NCBI GenBank assembly: GCA_026988315.1
Contig: JALSLJ010000078.1
Span: 1 to 44,248, forward strand
Direction of reading: 5' to 3'
Length of the DNA stretch: 44,248 bases
Source: Sulfurimonas sp.
GTDB lineage: Bacteria > Campylobacterota > Campylobacteria > Campylobacterales > Sulfurimonadaceae
Shown here: positions 42,047-44,248 of the stretch, piece after piece
Numbering within the stretch: the stretch's first letter is position 1
How the letters are laid out: each line of letters starts with the position of its first letter
The notes under the pieces: generated by a model
What the model saw: the letters and a program-made list of their open reading frames with translations, nothing else
Told to the model about the DNA's origin: nothing
Database searches by the model: none
Program-made: the position numbers and the translations under genes

Positions 42047-43096
42047 ATGAGTAAAATATTTGTAGATGCATGCTTAGGTAAAGAAACTCCGTACACTCCA
42101 GTTTGGATGATGAGACAAGCTGGAAGATACCTTCCAGAATATATGGCAGTTCGCGCAGAGGCTGGAAACTTTTTAAATCTTTGTCACGACCCTGCGAAAG
42201 CTGCAGAGGTTACTATACAACCTCTTGATATAGTTGGTGTGGATGCGGCAATCTTATTTAGTGACATTCTTGTTATACCAGATGAGATGGGCATGGATTT
42301 ATCTTTTGTCAAAGGTGAAGGTCCAAAATTTTCTGATCCCTTAAAGACACAAGAAGATTTAGATAGACTTATCGGTGGTGATGAGGCAGCAAGTAAACTA
42401 ACATATGTTTATGAGACAATTGAATTACTAAGGAAACAGCTAGATCAAAGAGGTGATGAGATTGCACTTATCGGCTTTACTGGTGCTCCTTGGACTCTTG
42501 CTACTTATATGATAGAGGGTCAAGGTACAAAAACCTACAACCTATGTAAAAAAATCATGTACAATGAGCCTGAATTACTTCACAACATCCTAGCAAAGGT
42601 TACTGAAGTTGTTAAGCTTTATATGGAAAAACAAATCCAAGCAGGAATCGATGTGGTTCAAATCTTTGACTCATGGGCAGCTGCGATTGAGCCATCAAAA
42701 TATGATGAATTTTCTTGGAGATACATGGTAGAGATTGCTGAGTATTTAAAAGAAAAATATCCTCACATCCCAGTTATTATGTTCCCTAAAGGGATCCCAG
42801 CATTTTTAGATAAAGTGTATGGAAACTTTGATGTATTTGGTGTTGATTGGTCAACTCCAATGAGTCTTGCAAAAGAAAAACTTGGTGACAAGTATGTTCT
42901 TCAAGGAAACATGGAGCCATGTCGTTTGTACTCAAAAGAGATGATAACTGAATCTGTTGAGGATATCCATGCAACAATGGGTGGAAAGCGACATATATTT
43001 AATCTTGGTCATGGAATACTTCCAGATGTTCCTGTTGAAAATGCTATCCACTTTGTTAGCGAATGCCAGAGAGTTAGCGGTAAACCCGCTAACTAG
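42047..43096 (+). CDS. hemE: Uroporphyrinogen decarboxylase HemE
   Basis: Decarboxylates uroporphyrinogen III to coproporphyrinogen III in haem synthesis. The ATG at 42047 has AAAGG six bases upstream and gives the standard N-terminus; an upstream in-frame ATG adds 8 residues. Family motifs are [15 protein letters not shown] (substrate-binding Arg), [14 protein letters not shown] (catalytic Asp), [16 protein letters not shown] and [15 protein letters not shown]. The product has 349 residues. A hairpin GTTAGCGG/CCGCTAAC (43073-43093) covers its last codons. Confidence 0.96.
   Translation: MSKIFVDACLGKETPYTPVWMMRQAGRYLPEYMAVRAEAGNFLNLCHDPAKAAEVTIQPLDIVGVDAAILFSDILVIPDEMGMDLSFVKGEGPKFSDPLKTQEDLDRLIGGDEAASKLTYVYETIELLRKQLDQRGDEIALIGFTGAPWTLATYMIEGQGTKTYNLCKKIMYNEPELLHNILAKVTEVVKLYMEKQIQAGIDVVQIFDSWAAAIEPSKYDEFSWRYMVEIAEYLKEKYPHIPVIMFPKGIPAFLDKVYGNFDVFGVDWSTPMSLAKEKLGDKYVLQGNMEPCRLYSKEMITESVEDIHATMGGKRHIFNLGHGILPDVPVENAIHFVSECQRVSGKPAN
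43073..43093 (+). terminator. Hairpin at the end of hemE
   Basis: A perfect 8-bp stem with a 5-base loop (TAAAC) lies just before the hemE stop codon. There is no U-run, so termination is uncertain. Confidence 0.35.
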
Positions 43097-43106
43097 TCCT
43101 TAACGA

Positions 43107-43178
43107 TGCTAAAGCATATCGCTTCCGGCTCCAATCCCAAAAAAGTGAAGCAGTTCGCTTTTACTTTACGGATTCCGA
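43107..43178. repeat. Structured spacer between hemE and the radical SAM gene
   Basis: Two imperfect hairpins can form: CGATGC/GCATATCG, and AAAGTGAAGC with GCTTTTACTTT around AGTT. An outer AATCC/GGATT pairing is also possible. The segment is more GC-rich than other intergenic regions here and looks like a small dispersed repeat, but no second copy lies in the window. Confidence 0.35.
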
Positions 43179-44117
43179 GTGGAAAATAATATAATTTTTG
43201 GTCCAATAAACTCACGCCGCTTTGGCATGAGTTTGGGTATAGACCTCTCACCATCTTCAAAACAGTGTAATTTTGACTGCCTATACTGCGAACTAGCTCC
43301 AATGGCTACTGTTTCACAACAATCACAAACTATAGAAGTGAAAAAAATCATAAATGAATTAAAAACTCATCTTAATGACAAAATAGATGTCATCACGCTA
43401 ACTGCAAACGGTGAACCCACTCTCTACCCTCATTTAAATGAACTCATAGATGCAATAGATAAAATAAAAAATAAGACAGATACACTAATCCTGACAAATA
43501 GTGCCAACTTAGTTGATGAAAATGTTTTCAATACACTTCTAAAACTCGATCAAGTAAAACTCTCTTTAGATGCTGTTAGTAATGATGTGTTTAAAAAGAT
43601 TGACAGACCCCATAGTAACATAGATATCAATGATGTTATAAAACAAGTAATTGAATTTTCTAACATATATAATGGTAAGCTTTTCATAGAGATACTTTTC
43701 GTTCACGGACTTAATGATACGAAAGAAGAGATAGAAAAACTAAACAATGTACTTAAGCGTGTAGATAGCACAAGAGTTGACCTAGGAACAATAGATAGGC
43801 CACCAGCTTACCCTGTAGTTGGAATAAGCTATAAAGAGCTTTATGAGGCATCTCTAATGTTTGACAATAGCTTGCCAATTCACATAGCTTCAAGAGTTCA
43901 TGCTGAACCTAATAACGCCCACTACAGTGATGATGAGATAATCAACACTTTAGATAAAAGACCTTTAACTATGGATGACATAAACCTACTCTTTAATGAT
44001 GAAAGCAAAAAACGCCTAGAAATGCTATTAAATGCATCAAAAGTGATAAAAAAACTAGTAGGAAATTTGGAATTCTTAGTTCCGCATAATAATCTAAAAA
44101 GAAAACGGATAAAGTAG
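43179..44117 (+). CDS. Radical SAM protein (COG0731-like)
   Basis: A 312-residue radical S-adenosylmethionine enzyme. The cluster-binding motif C-x3-C-x2-C is in CNFDCLYC, preceded by FGPINSRRFGMSLGIDLSP, the family N-terminal signature. LTANGEPTLYPH supplies the SAM-binding GGE-like segment. I recall a homologue beside hemE in C. jejuni (Cj1244). The substrate is unknown; COG0731 includes wyosine-type tRNA enzymes, but bacterial members are uncharacterised. The start is a GTG with only a weak GGA upstream. The C-terminal third (residues 220-312) is an extra helical domain. Confidence 0.85.
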   Translation: MENNIIFGPINSRRFGMSLGIDLSPSSKQCNFDCLYCELAPMATVSQQSQTIEVKKIINELKTHLNDKIDVITLTANGEPTLYPHLNELIDAIDKIKNKTDTLILTNSANLVDENVFNTLLKLDQVKLSLDAVSNDVFKKIDRPHSNIDINDVIKQVIEFSNIYNGKLFIEILFVHGLNDTKEEIEKLNNVLKRVDSTRVDLGTIDRPPAYPVVGISYKELYEASLMFDNSLPIHIASRVHAEPNNAHYSDDEIINTLDKRPLTMDDINLLFNDESKKRLEMLLNASKVIKKLVGNLEFLVPHNNLKRKRIK

Positions 44118-44127
44118 CCTAAAAGCC

Positions 44128-44156
44128 TTGACTTTTTACATATCATAAAGTATAAT
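44128..44156 (+). promoter_or_regulatory. Sigma-70 promoter of tRNA-Asn
   Basis: TTGACT (44128-44133) and TATAAT (44151-44156) are separated by 17 bases and lie just upstream of the tRNA. It lacks the shared CCCGTCC discriminator of the other two stable-RNA promoters. Confidence 0.85.
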
Positions 44157-44173
44157 CTCGGCTCAATAAATAA

Positions 44174-44248
44174 TCCGGATTAGCTCAGCGGTAGAGTAGG
44201 TGACTGTTAATCACTTGGTCACTGGTTCGAATCCAGTATCCGGAGCCA
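44174..44248 (+). tRNA. tRNA-Asn (anticodon GTT)
   Basis: A 75-base cloverleaf: acceptor TCCGGAT/ATCCGGA, D arm GCTC/GAGT, anticodon stem GGTGA/TCACT with loop CTGTTAA, T arm CTGG/CCAG around TTCGAAT, discriminator G and encoded CCA. It ends exactly at the window edge. Confidence 0.97.

Overview
The window is AT-rich chromosomal DNA from a member of the Campylobacterota (formerly Epsilonproteobacteria), most likely a Sulfurimonas-like or related sulfur/hydrogen-oxidising genus. This rests on two gene orders remembered from Campylobacter and Helicobacter: aroQ-folK-flhF-flhG-(small membrane protein)-fliA-fliM-fliY next to a divergent aminofutalosine deaminase gene and sppA, and gyrA-flgP-flgQ-flgR-asd-yqhA. 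The futalosine menaquinone pathway gene, the FliY-type switch protein and the many sensory c-di-GMP proteins also fit. No mobile element, prophage or CRISPR array was seen.

Layout. Bases 1-112 hold the promoter and leader of a stable RNA, probably an rRNA operon, running leftward off the window. From 8130 down to 185 a tightly packed ten-gene minus-strand operon carries aroQ, folK and the flagellar genes flhF, flhG, fliA, fliM and fliY, then a LOG-family enzyme gene and mnmA. From 8237 to 13073 come the aminofutalosine deaminase, a small secreted DUF1566-like protein, SppA and a double-REC/double-PAS/HD-GYP regulator.

From 26715 down to 13088 on the minus strand lies the most unusual block: two paralogous Bat (MoxR/von Willebrand A) gene sets. 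The upstream set (batA2-batBC2-batD2) has no AAA+ ATPase or DUF58 gene and runs directly into three envelope-protein genes (LpoB-like lipoprotein, COG3014-like lipoprotein, LPP20-family protein). After a 386-base gap holding a strong hairpin and a well-supported 32-residue membrane-protein gene, the second set follows as moxR-DUF58-DUF4381-like-batA-batBC-batD. A single MoxR may serve both VWA/TPR sets, acting at the inner membrane and periplasm.

After tRNA-Lys and tRNA-Glu, 27275-30513 is a zinc-uptake operon (His/Cys-rich small periplasmic protein, His-rich outer-membrane barrel, ZnuA, ZnuB) with no ZnuC ATPase gene. A convergent gene encodes a membrane diguanylate cyclase with a periplasmic NMT1/THI5-like binding domain. 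Two Amt ammonium transporter genes flank a PII gene. Divergent from them run gyrA, flgP, flgQ, flgR, asd, yqhA, hemE and a radical SAM gene, and the window ends in tRNA-Asn.

Starts were moved from the longest reading frame for fliM, batA, batD, batA2, the COG3014-like gene, the SBP-diguanylate cyclase, flgP, flgR and hemE, using ribosome-binding sites, signal peptides and family N-termini. All family assignments are by motif recognition and memory; no database search was run.
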